The notes under the pieces: generated by a model | Databases searched by the model: none | Seen by the model: the letters and a program-made list of their open reading frames with translations, nothing else | What the model was told of the DNA's origin: nothing | In this document: piece after piece, positions 23,986-31,298 of the stretch | Position numbering within the stretch: position 1 is the first letter of the stretch | How the letters are laid out: every line of letters starts with the position of its first letter | Virus record (IMG/VR): IMGVR_UViG_3300020109_002556 | Span: 1-39,731 of that record | Strand: one strand, 5' to 3' | Source: a virus | DNA length: 39,731 nt | Translations under genes and position numbers: made by a program

Positions 23986-24282
23986 ATGCAAGCAGATAGT
24001 TCTTGGGAGGTGGTCGTATCCTCTCTTATATCTCAACTTCAAAACATCGAAGCAACTTTAAAAAACCAAAATTTAAGCGTAAACGAATACTTACAACAAA
24101 ACGGCGATAAAGCTAAACCTGATCTTTTATATGCACAGCTAAGGTCAACGGAGGTCTCATTCAACAGGATGGAAGATAAGCTACACGATATGATTATTTA
24201 CCTCTGTAGAGCCATGACTGTAAGCAAACTGCATAACTTAAGCAATTTACTGGGGGAGGATAGCTATGGAGTGGAACTCTGA
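23986..24282 (+). CDS. Unknown small helical protein
   Basis: A 98-residue soluble helical protein (VVVSSLISQLQNIEATLKNQ, YAQLRSTEVSFNRMEDKLHD). It follows the long stem-loop by 35 bases and its end overlaps the start of the next small gene by 17 bases. No family is recognised; three overlapping small genes (23986-24636) suggest a functional set, two of them membrane proteins. Confidence 0.55.
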   Translation: MQADSSWEVVVSSLISQLQNIEATLKNQNLSVNEYLQQNGDKAKPDLLYAQLRSTEVSFNRMEDKLHDMIIYLCRAMTVSKLHNLSNLLGEDSYGVEL

Positions 24283-24376
24283 CGACCCCTTCGTAAAATG
24301 GGTTACTAGGGCTTATGTCGTGTCAGTATTAATTGGGATGCCGACAGCTTGTTACTTGATATTGGGAGAGTTATGA
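24266..24376 (+). CDS. Tiny membrane protein
   Basis: A 36-residue protein: polar start (MEWNSDDPFVKWVTRAY) then one hydrophobic segment (VVSVLIGMPTACYLILG). It begins behind GGGGGAGG inside the end of the preceding gene and its stop overlaps the next start (ATGA at 24373-24376). Coupling on both sides and the strong ribosome-binding site support translation. It could be a small toxin, a holin-like peptide or a membrane adaptor. Confidence 0.55.
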   Translation: MEWNSDDPFVKWVTRAYVVSVLIGMPTACYLILGEL

Positions 24377-24636
24377 AAAGATTTTTAGTATTGATATTTC
24401 CTATTGTATTAACAAGTATTTTTGTGCTGTTAAACTATATACTAGTAATCAATTTAATTGAAAATTGGGTTTTACAAATAATAATAATGGGTATTAATAC
24501 AATTTTATTCATGTATGGAATGGTTTATATTGGGATTGATGACGACTACTATTATAATGATGAGAGTCAGCAAAAATTAATAAATAAATGTAAAATATTA
24601 AAATCCAAAATAATTAATCTATTATCAAGGGATTAA
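24373..24636 (+). CDS. Small membrane protein with two segments
   Basis: An 87-residue protein with two membrane helices (FLVLIFPIVLTSIFVLLNYI and LQIIIMGINTILFMYGMVYI), an acidic patch (GIDDDYYYNDES) and a basic tail (KCKILKSKIINLLSRD). The ATG at 24373 is chosen because it overlaps the preceding stop; a TTG at 24349 would add eight residues but lacks this link. No family is recognised. The opposite-strand gene ends 16 bases after it. Confidence 0.6.
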   Translation: MKRFLVLIFPIVLTSIFVLLNYILVINLIENWVLQIIIMGINTILFMYGMVYIGIDDDYYYNDESQQKLINKCKILKSKIINLLSRD

Positions 24637-24651
24637 TCATTTTTTAACTCA

Positions 24652-25488
24652 TCAATGATTGTAACGTGCCTTTTTATAATACTCTTTATTCTCTTCGAGG
24701 ATACGTAAAAAATATTGTTTTAAAGCATCCTCTTCTTGCTTTATTTTGTCAGCTAATTCTTTATTTTTCAATGCTCTGACTTGATCTTCTCTCAGTCTTC
24801 CAAGTTCAAGTTCTATATCTTTAAAGGTATTTTTATACCGAGGAAGTAAATTACATTGGCCATCTTTCCAGTAGTAGTAACTCCCATAATAATGTTTTAT
24901 ATCTCCTGCAAAATTTTGATAATATTCCGCATTTAACTTTGCACATTTAGACACGCATTTAGATACACTGGGATCATAAATAAAAGTGTCTAAAAAAAAT
25001 AACCTGTTTTTATCAATAGTATCGGTAGCACTACTAGAAGTCATACTTTCCTGTAAAGCATTTCCATTACATACAACTTCTACACATGAGCGTTTTAGCC
25101 AACTAGGTTCTGTACCTAATGGACATTCTTTGCCGATATAGTATGTTCTAAGTAAAAAATAACTCTTAACTATACCTACTACCGAAGCAAACAGGCTACA
25201 AATCATAAAGAAAATAATTATACCACGTAACCTTCTGTTATTATCAAAAACAATCTTTTTCCATATTGAGCGGTGTTTCCATTCTTCCTCTTGTTTTTTG
25301 TACTCTTTTTCCTCTAGAAAATAACCTATCTCCCTGTCAAGTTCATCAATAGTTGGTTTTAAATCATTTTCAGAACAATAATCCCATAACTCATTTACAA
25401 TTGATTTAGATTCCTCCTTACTAAAGCCTTCATTAATACAATATTCAAGAGCTTCTTCTTTATTTTTAAGAGGTTTATTCTTATTCAT
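24652..25488 (-). CDS. Membrane-anchored protein with cysteine-containing outer domain
   Basis: A 278-residue protein. Residues ~1-85 are charged and probably cytoplasmic (KEEALEYCINEGFSKEESKS). One membrane helix follows at ~88-108 (GIIIFFMICSLFASVVGIV), then a ~110-residue domain with seven cysteines (motifs KECPLGTEPSWLKRSCVEVV, SKCVSKCAKLN, DGQCNLLP), suggesting disulphides outside the membrane, and a C-terminal coiled coil. It is separated by one base from the transporter gene upstream, so the two form an operon. No family is recognised; it may modify or accompany the transporter. Confidence 0.65.
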   Translation of the reverse strand: MNKNKPLKNKEEALEYCINEGFSKEESKSIVNELWDYCSENDLKPTIDELDREIGYFLEEKEYKKQEEEWKHRSIWKKIVFDNNRRLRGIIIFFMICSLFASVVGIVKSYFLLRTYYIGKECPLGTEPSWLKRSCVEVVCNGNALQESMTSSSATDTIDKNRLFFLDTFIYDPSVSKCVSKCAKLNAEYYQNFAGDIKHYYGSYYYWKDGQCNLLPRYKNTFKDIELELGRLREDQVRALKNKELADKIKQEEDALKQYFLRILEENKEYYKKARYNH

Positions 25489-25489
25489 A

Positions 25490-26935
25490 TTATTTCTCCT
25501 TCAACTTACTTCTAATTCCAAAGCACTTGAGAAGCTCCCATTTTTCTACGATGTAGTATGAGGATATCAACATTAATCCAGAAAATATTAATCCAGGAAT
25601 TAAAGGATTAATTTTGCAAAAAATCTTTATTAGTAGTATGGCTAAAGTTGTAATGTATAATGAGAATAAAACACATCTACTGGATAGATTAAACTTAAAT
25701 ATTGTAACAAAAAAAAGAACTGTAATTACTGGCATATAAAAGCTATTTGCAATTAATAATGTATTCATCATCCCTTGAGTTTGTAAAGCAATTATTATTG
25801 ATATAACACCTCCAATAAGAGTAGCATAACGTGCTATATTTAGTTTTTGTTTGATATTAATATTAAAGTATATGCATAAATCATTAGCAAACATCACAGA
25901 CAATACATTTAAAAAGGAATCGGCAGTAGACATAGCTAACGCAAGAAATCCAATTAATAACAAACCTTTCATCCCACTAGGCGTTATTTCATTTATAAGA
26001 AAACTCAATAATGATTCGGTATCTAGGCCTTGTTTTATACAAAAGAGAATATATCCTGCATAACTTATAATTAAGCTAATAATAAAAACACCTAAAGCTG
26101 ATATATACCATGTTTTTTGAGCTTCTTTTATGGAAGAAGCTATAACTATTCTTTGGTAAGAAGCTGGGTTTACAGCTGGTATGATAAAATATATTACAAG
26201 ACTTATCATTGCCCAAAAATTGTCATCATAGGTAGTTAAAACATAACTTAAATCATAATGTTTGTATTGAGGTAGAGAAGAATCTACAGCTTGCCATTGA
26301 ATATTATATAATAGATAATATAATCCTATTATAGAGACTATTCCTATACCAAGTTGTATCAAATCAGTACGTATTACAGAATTAACTCCTCCTACTAAAG
26401 TATATAAAGTTACAACTGCCCCAAGTATAATAATCAATATTTCAGTTGTTTTAGTGCCAAAAATATCAGGAATAAAATAGGCTGTTATCTTTCCCATTAT
26501 ATAAAATTGTATAGCAATTGGAGCGCATGAATTAAGAATTCCCAAAGAAGCTACAAATATTCTTATCTTATTAGAGTTGTAATGGCTACCTAACATTTCT
26601 GCTATAGTTAGTTTTTTAAAAAATTCCTTCATTCTAGGGATAACTACATGAGCAATCAAGAATATAGCTCCAGACATGAACATTACAGGAATGGTATCGT
26701 AAAAACCTCCTTTGTAACCTCTTTCTAGATTTAAAGAAAACAGAGTTCCACTAATCCAAGTAGCCATCACAGTTCCTACTAAATATTTTAATGAAAACGA
26801 AACTGTACCAAGAGCGTAAGTGTTTAAATTCTTAATTGTTGAGCTTTTGCTTATTCCATGAATTGTTATAAAAAGAACAAAACCAAGTATCGTAAGCCAA
26901 TCATAGTAATTTAATAAAGGCATATAAATAACCAT
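25490..26935 (-). CDS. Sodium:solute symporter family transporter
   Basis: A 481-residue polytopic membrane protein with about 13 hydrophobic segments. SSS-family (PF00474) features include LVGTVMATWISGTLFSLN in the early helices, TLYTLVGGVNSVIRTDLIQL (the family's 'GG-x-x-AV-x-x-TD-x-x-Q' signature) and GLLLIGFLALAMSTADSFLN (the 'A-A-x-x-ST-x-x-S-x-x-N' sodium-site helix). Such proteins import amino acids, sugars or vitamins with sodium; the substrate cannot be assigned. AGGA precedes the chosen ATG. Its presence between a plasmid-like control region and a replication operon marks it as cargo acquired by the element. Confidence 0.85.
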   Translation of the reverse strand: MVIYMPLLNYYDWLTILGFVLFITIHGISKSSTIKNLNTYALGTVSFSLKYLVGTVMATWISGTLFSLNLERGYKGGFYDTIPVMFMSGAIFLIAHVVIPRMKEFFKKLTIAEMLGSHYNSNKIRIFVASLGILNSCAPIAIQFYIMGKITAYFIPDIFGTKTTEILIIILGAVVTLYTLVGGVNSVIRTDLIQLGIGIVSIIGLYYLLYNIQWQAVDSSLPQYKHYDLSYVLTTYDDNFWAMISLVIYFIIPAVNPASYQRIVIASSIKEAQKTWYISALGVFIISLIISYAGYILFCIKQGLDTESLLSFLINEITPSGMKGLLLIGFLALAMSTADSFLNVLSVMFANDLCIYFNINIKQKLNIARYATLIGGVISIIIALQTQGMMNTLLIANSFYMPVITVLFFVTIFKFNLSSRCVLFSLYITTLAILLIKIFCKINPLIPGLIFSGLMLISSYYIVEKWELLKCFGIRSKLKEK

Positions 26936-27057
26936 AAATAAATCCTATTTTACACTAATTTTAATATTTAGGTTAGAAAAAATGAGCAATACCCAACGTA
27001 ATTCTTAGTCGATATAATATTACCCTTAAAGATAAACCTAGTTTAAGATACTAATTT
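26936..27057. promoter_or_regulatory. Divergent promoter region
   Basis: This 122-bp gap separates the minus-strand transporter from the plus-strand replication operon. TATAAT at 27013-27018 is a good -10 for the plus strand; no TTGACA-like -35 stands at the usual distance, so activation may be needed. AGGA at ~26945 serves the transporter start. Confidence 0.45.
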
Positions 27058-27624
27058 ATGTCTTTTTTAGTGCTTTCGCCTAATGATCACACAGTTCTGT
27101 GCTTTTTATGTTCTATCAACAGTAGATATTTCAAATATACAACAAATCAAGATATTTATGATCAATATAAGTCTTATTTCGATAATTCTGCATTAAAAGG
27201 AACAAAAAGATTAAGTTATAAAGTATTTACAAATTCACTTAATTCCTTAACAAGAGAAAAATTAATACATCAAAACAAAAGCGGTAAAAATAATACTCAA
27301 AGTACCATGATTGTTGTCAAGCAAGGTGTTTATTATGGAATTATAACTCACAATATAGAATTAAATGATCAAAAACAGTTTCTCTATAATTTATGGAATT
27401 TGGAACAGGAGTTGATCGTAAAAAATCCTTGTGAAATCCTAACATCATTACCAAGTGGGACTCATGTATCATTTTACACGGAATTTGATACAGCTATAGG
27501 TAATAAAATTTTTCTTTTAGGTTCTAGTCAAGTGTGTGTTATTGAGTCTGAAAACAAAGATATCAATAAACTATCAAAGTCTATAAATCAAAGATTTCAA
27601 CCTTTATACCAACTAAACATATAA
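27058..27624 (+). CDS. Putative winged-helix protein leading the replication operon
   Basis: A 188-residue protein. Residues ~10-80 look like a winged helix: HTVLCFLCSINSRYFKYTTN, YDQYKSYFDNSALKG, YKVFTNSLNSLTREKLIHQN and a beta wing with STMIVVKQGVYYGII. This resembles replication-control or ORC-type winged helices, but the family is uncertain. The C-terminal half (HVSFYTEFDTAIGNKIFLLG) may be a sensor or dimer domain. It stands alone behind a -10 and is followed by the rest of the operon, so it may regulate replication genes. Confidence 0.6.
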   Translation: MSFLVLSPNDHTVLCFLCSINSRYFKYTTNQDIYDQYKSYFDNSALKGTKRLSYKVFTNSLNSLTREKLIHQNKSGKNNTQSTMIVVKQGVYYGIITHNIELNDQKQFLYNLWNLEQELIVKNPCEILTSLPSGTHVSFYTEFDTAIGNKIFLLGSSQVCVIESENKDINKLSKSINQRFQPLYQLNI

Positions 27625-27639
27625 TTCAAAAGAAATATA

Positions 27640-27780
27640 ATGACCCCCCTTCTCTCTTCCTTCCTACAAAAAATCCAAGAATGGCTAGCCTCAAGAGCAG
27701 AAAAACAACGCCTAAAGGTAATAAGGGAAACATTACGAGATTACGCAACAAGGCGAGGTATTAATCTAAATAACCAATGA
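27640..27780 (+). CDS. Small basic helical protein
   Basis: A 46-residue protein (QKIQEWLASRAEKQRLKVIR, then ETLRDYATRRGINLNNQ). It starts 16 bases after the regulator gene and its stop overlaps the next start (ATGA at 27777-27780). The amphipathic basic helix suggests binding to nucleic acid or protein; nothing more can be said. Confidence 0.5.
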   Translation: MTPLLSSFLQKIQEWLASRAEKQRLKVIRETLRDYATRRGINLNNQ

Positions 27781-28064
27781 ATATGAATAAATCACAAGAC
27801 ATCAAGGTAGTAGCTTCAAGAATGAGGATGGTTTTAAGGCAAACTGATGAAATGCCAATGGAGGCGATGTTTTGGCAAGATTTAAAGACTCTGCTTCGCT
27901 TAATTCTAGAGGGAGGAGTCAAGATTACTACTGAAATTACAACGATAGCCGAAAGATTGAGTAAAATAAGTAAGGTAGAAGACCAAACATTACTCCACGG
28001 CATTTTTTGGAGTGATTTAGTGAAATTATTAGATTTAATCTTAGAGGAGAAAGAAAGTGAGTAA
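27777..28064 (+). CDS. Small protein with internal duplication
   Basis: A 95-residue protein made of two similar halves: the segment with FWQDLKTLLRLILEG (around residues 32-46) is repeated as FWSDLVKLLDLILEE (around residues 77-91), each preceded by a similar acidic/methionine-rich stretch. Both are amphipathic helices. It overlaps the genes on both sides, so it is co-translated with the Rep-like protein downstream. No family is recognised. Confidence 0.55.
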   Translation: MNMNKSQDIKVVASRMRMVLRQTDEMPMEAMFWQDLKTLLRLILEGGVKITTEITTIAERLSKISKVEDQTLLHGIFWSDLVKLLDLILEEKESE

Positions 28065-29775
28065 GGCAGCAGAAACAACCACTTTGACTCTTACCAATAA
28101 ACAGCAATTATATAAAATTATTGTGGATTCAAGAGGTAATCCTGATGCATTGGCTATTAATTTATACTGGGATGAGTTTAGATCATGGTATAACCATAAG
28201 AAGATACATACAAGTAGCAAAATAATAAGAATCCCTAAATTGTATAAGTATGGTGTATATGCCTCTTATAAAGATTTATCTAAAAAGTATGGAGTTACAG
28301 AGAATACTATTAGAAGAAAAATAGTAAAATTAGAAGAACTTGAGTTATTAACTAGAGATTTTTATACAAACAAAGAAAGCCATAAAGTTTTATATAATCA
28401 ATTAATTATTTATATCTGGCAACAAACGCCTTGTTTTTTTAATCCTATAGGGCTTGATAGGATGCTTATCGAGGAGTTAACACCATCAACAAATCATGAG
28501 TATATATCATCAAAATATAATAATAAAAATCAGGGGGGGTATAAACAAGATACCCCTATAAATGTTCACACCCCTATCATCGCAAATGATCACACCCCTA
28601 TCATCGCCGGTGATGATACAAATATACTAAGAGAATATAATCTCTATAACGTAAGTATAGAGAGATTATATTCGTATAGTATTAATAATACGCACGCGCG
28701 GGGTTTTAACGATAAAACCTGTGTAACTGATTGTGTTGATAAAAATAACGACACTAATACACCGGTTGATACAAATTCTGCAGAAATAAAAACTTTACAC
28801 ACAGAAGAGAAAAAATCCGGTTACGCAGATTTAGCTTTTGGCTTCCTTACAGAGCCAACGCAATCTGCTGTTGATGAATGGGAGGAAAACGAAACAGAAG
28901 AACTTGCAGCTTTACTGGATAATGACTGCATTACTGATCCTGTAGTTCCAATAGACCCTGAAGAAATTGTTGCCGATGAACAAGCAACCCGAAGAATGCT
29001 ACTCTCTAAAGCTCTGTGGAGTACTTTTGGCAAGCAGAGATCAGGCGAGATACAAGATGATTACAAGTTTGTAGAAACAGAACCGCACAAGGTCTGTATT
29101 CAAACTGAAAAAATGCAGTTAAACGATATTGAGAAAGCTAAAATCCGCAAAGCTATTGCTTCCATTTACGGCGAGGATGTAACGATAGCAATGCAGATAA
29201 TCGCTCCCCTGCAAAATGAACCGATACCTAGTGATGAAGTTGTCGAGTTAGAACATTCGGTAAGTAAACTTAATTGGCTTAATTTTAAATCTGTAATAAA
29301 AAATCATTCTTTGTTTGCTGCCTTAAATAATCCGTCATTAACGACTACTGAGGAGTCGCCTAAAAAAATTATCATAGAGGGGGTAGCATTTCTTATTGAA
29401 AGGATAATTGAGCCTGGAAGTTTAGAAGACCTTGAGGATGCTATTTTAAAGACAGGTTTGACTTTAGAATTACGCACTAAAAACGTTCATCCTGAGTATA
29501 AAAATTTTGAAAAACAACCAATTGTTTTAACTCCCGAAAAGGTACTAGAGGACAAAGCTTGGTTATCGAACATAAGAATAGCTGAGTTACAAAAGTCAAA
29601 TACAACCGGAAGGCTTATTGAGGTTAGGGAAGAAAAGCCGGTAAATGATTATGATAGCGAGTCGGTGACAAATTGTAGTCGACTGAAATTAACAGCAAGA
29701 GAAGAAGCAATTGTTAATAATTTTAATGATATGGAATTGTTAGCATTAATAGAAAAACAAGCAAGTCAAGCATAG
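28057..29775 (+). CDS. Putative replication initiator with winged helix and DnaA-N-like segment
   Basis: A 572-residue protein starting at GTG behind GGAGA. Residues ~60-125 form a winged helix of Rep type (YASYKDLSKKYGVTENTIRR, KIVKLEELELLTRDFYTN). Residues ~150-260 are low-complexity and contain a palindromic insertion. Residues ~310-375 (SKALWSTFGKQRSGEIQDDY then VCIQTEKMQLNDIEKAKIRK and IASIYGEDVTIAMQII) resemble the DnaA N-terminal domain found in plasmid-encoded proteins of Rickettsia. It is probably the replication initiator of the element. An origin-like repeat region lies ~4.5 kb upstream. No AAA+ motor is present, so host DnaA/DnaB would be needed. Confidence 0.7.
   Translation: MSKAAETTTLTLTNKQQLYKIIVDSRGNPDALAINLYWDEFRSWYNHKKIHTSSKIIRIPKLYKYGVYASYKDLSKKYGVTENTIRRKIVKLEELELLTRDFYTNKESHKVLYNQLIIYIWQQTPCFFNPIGLDRMLIEELTPSTNHEYISSKYNNKNQGGYKQDTPINVHTPIIANDHTPIIAGDDTNILREYNLYNVSIERLYSYSINNTHARGFNDKTCVTDCVDKNNDTNTPVDTNSAEIKTLHTEEKKSGYADLAFGFLTEPTQSAVDEWEENETEELAALLDNDCITDPVVPIDPEEIVADEQATRRMLLSKALWSTFGKQRSGEIQDDYKFVETEPHKVCIQTEKMQLNDIEKAKIRKAIASIYGEDVTIAMQIIAPLQNEPIPSDEVVELEHSVSKLNWLNFKSVIKNHSLFAALNNPSLTTTEESPKKIIIEGVAFLIERIIEPGSLEDLEDAILKTGLTLELRTKNVHPEYKNFEKQPIVLTPEKVLEDKAWLSNIRIAELQKSNTTGRLIEVREEKPVNDYDSESVTNCSRLKLTAREEAIVNNFNDMELLALIEKQASQA
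28624..28682. repeat. Palindromic insertion inside the Rep-like gene
   Basis: GAATATAATCTCTATA at 28633-28648 faces TATAGAGAGATTATATTC at 28656-28673 (identical stems except a 2-base bulge), flanked by ATACTA (28624-28629) and TAGTAT (28677-28682). It lies in frame within a low-complexity part of the gene (codons ~190-208). Rickettsia palindromic elements are known to insert in frame into genes in this way; this one is shorter than the usual 100-150 bp. Confidence 0.6.
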
Positions 29776-29784
29776 GAGGAGTAA

Positions 29785-30015
29785 ATGAGTGAAATAGAAG
29801 CTAGAAAATATACGTCAATTCGTAATTTAAGGGAAGAGATTAGGCAGGATATGGAAGACTATAAGCTTTTAATGAGTGGGTCGGTTGATCCTGATTATAC
29901 ATATCTTTTACCAGTACAAGATACGCAATTTAATTTGTTTAGAGAGTATTTAGATAAGCAAATAGCCGATAACATCAAAAAGTTAAACGAATTAACGGAG
30001 CAAAACAATGAGTAA
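29785..30015 (+). CDS. Unknown small protein of the replication operon
   Basis: A 76-residue acidic helical protein (NLREEIRQDMEDYKLLMSGS, FREYLDKQIADNIKKLNELT) with an excellent ribosome-binding site (AGGAGGAG). It overlaps the next gene by eight bases. No family is recognised; its place between the Rep-like and the DUF669-like genes suggests a DNA-metabolism accessory. Confidence 0.6.
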   Translation: MSEIEARKYTSIRNLREEIRQDMEDYKLLMSGSVDPDYTYLLPVQDTQFNLFREYLDKQIADNIKKLNELTEQNNE

Positions 30016-30595
30016 ATGGAATAACTTTAACGATGCGGAAGACCAGACATTTTACACGTTAATACCTCATAGAACTATAGCAAAAGTAGTAATGCTTATA
30101 AAAAAAGGAGGTTATGTTACATCAGAATTTCCGGATGGATATGCTACTAAAAGCGATTCTACGGGCAGTGTATATCTTGCCGGTGAGTTTGTAATCTTAA
30201 ATGGTGAATACGAGAATAGAAAAATCTGGAGTTATATCGGTCTTCATAGTGATAAATCACCTAAATATGGCGAAATCGGTAGGAGTACGATTAAGGCAAT
30301 ACTTAACTCTGCTTATAGCATTCACCCAAAAGACAATTCTTCCGACGCCGTAAAGCAGAGAGAGATAAAAAGCTTTGCTGATCTAGATAATCTTGAATTT
30401 GTAGCTGAAATTACCATCAACGATAAAGGGCAGAATCCAAAGAATGAAATAAAAACAATAATTACGCCTGATCATCCTAAATATACTGAGTGTATGGATA
30501 GTAGGAACAGCAAGGTAAAAGTAAAGATTAATTACAACCAACCTAAACCTGAGAAAAAAAATGAAAGGTTTATCGGTGATGAAATCCCATTTTAA
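30008..30595 (+). CDS. DUF669-like phage single-strand-DNA-associated protein
   Basis: A 195-residue protein of DUF669 (PF05037) type. Visible are the N-terminal DAEDQTFYTLIPHRTIAKVV, the strand-rich GSVYLAGEFVILNGEYENRK then IWSYIGLHSD, and EIGRSTIKAIL ('x-x-GRK-x-x-x-x-L' in the family). The C-terminus is GDEIPF, the acidic-proline-phenylalanine tip by which SSB proteins recruit repair and replication partners. DUF669 proteins stand with phage recombination or replication genes. Here it is directly followed by an SSB that lacks such a tip, so the two proteins may divide the work of binding DNA and recruiting partners. Confidence 0.7.
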   Translation: MSKWNNFNDAEDQTFYTLIPHRTIAKVVMLIKKGGYVTSEFPDGYATKSDSTGSVYLAGEFVILNGEYENRKIWSYIGLHSDKSPKYGEIGRSTIKAILNSAYSIHPKDNSSDAVKQREIKSFADLDNLEFVAEITINDKGQNPKNEIKTIITPDHPKYTECMDSRNSKVKVKINYNQPKPEKKNERFIGDEIPF

Positions 30596-30608
30596 AAAAA
30601 GGTAATCC

Positions 30609-30926
30609 ATGAGAGAAAGTGCCGAAATAGAAATTATAGGTTATGTAGCAGCAGACCCTATCATGCCAAGTCCTGAGAAATATCCGGATTTCATAACGTT
30701 TCAGATAGCAATTACAAACAGCAATAAAGATACAATATGGTTTAAATGCCAAGTAGGCTCTGAAGGGCTAGCTAAGGTTGTTAGATCGTATGTAAAAAAA
30801 GGAAGCAGTATATTAGTTAAGGGGTATCCAAAAGTGAATGCTTACATTGCAAAAGATGGAACAGCTAAAGGTTCGATTGAAGTTAATGTTAATTATTTGA
30901 ATTTATTAGGTCATTCCAAGGGGTAA
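30609..30926 (+). CDS. ssb: Single-stranded DNA-binding protein (short SSB)
   Basis: A 105-residue OB-fold protein: EIEIIGYVAADPIM, FITFQIAITNSNKDTIWFKC, YVKKGSSILVKGYPKVNAYI and GSIEVNVNYLNLLG correspond to the SSB strands. It is shorter than cellular SSB (~150-180 residues) and ends in GHSKG, without the acidic DDIPF-type tail. It would coat single-stranded DNA during phage/plasmid replication or Bet-mediated annealing. AAGG precedes the start. The neighbouring DUF669-like protein carries the missing tip. Confidence 0.82.
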   Translation: MRESAEIEIIGYVAADPIMPSPEKYPDFITFQIAITNSNKDTIWFKCQVGSEGLAKVVRSYVKKGSSILVKGYPKVNAYIAKDGTAKGSIEVNVNYLNLLGHSKG

Positions 30927-30953
30927 TAAGTAGTTTTAAATAAAAGAGGAAAT

Positions 30954-31298
30954 ATGGAAATAAAAGATTTGTTATATGAAATAGATTTTGCTTTGGATTC
31001 TATTCTACCGATAGAAGAAAGGGTTATTGAGAAAAAAAGTACAACAGAAATAATGTCAACAATAAGTCAACTAAGAGGGGGGTTATTAAGATTAAGAGAT
31101 ATTTTTGTTGTTAGAAATAATATTAAAGGACGTAGAGAATTATATCACCCTCTTGAAGCGTTACCTTTAGAAGGAATGAGAATGTTATATGACGATATGC
31201 CAGATAATTTAGCCGAAAAACATTTTAACCAAACTGCTTACAATCGGATTAGTAAAGAAAGAAGAGAGTTTTTAGAAAGAAACAAGGAGGTAGTATGA
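30954..31298 (+). CDS. Unknown protein of the replication operon
   Basis: A 114-residue helical protein (IKDLLYEIDFALDSILPIEE, LRGGLLRLRDIFVVRNNIKG). AGAGGA precedes the ATG and its stop overlaps the next gene by four bases. No signal peptide, membrane helix or family signature is seen. Confidence 0.6.
   Translation: MEIKDLLYEIDFALDSILPIEERVIEKKSTTEIMSTISQLRGGLLRLRDIFVVRNNIKGRRELYHPLEALPLEGMRMLYDDMPDNLAEKHFNQTAYNRISKERREFLERNKEVV

Noticed and set aside
23854-24042. 62-codon minus-strand open frame
   Set aside because: It runs through the nested stem-loop and the start of the gene at 23986; its composition is cysteine/histidine-odd and explained by the inverted repeats.
24349-24372. TTG start for the two-segment membrane protein
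   Set aside because: ATG at 24373 overlaps the preceding stop as ATGA, which fits the coupling seen in the neighbouring genes.
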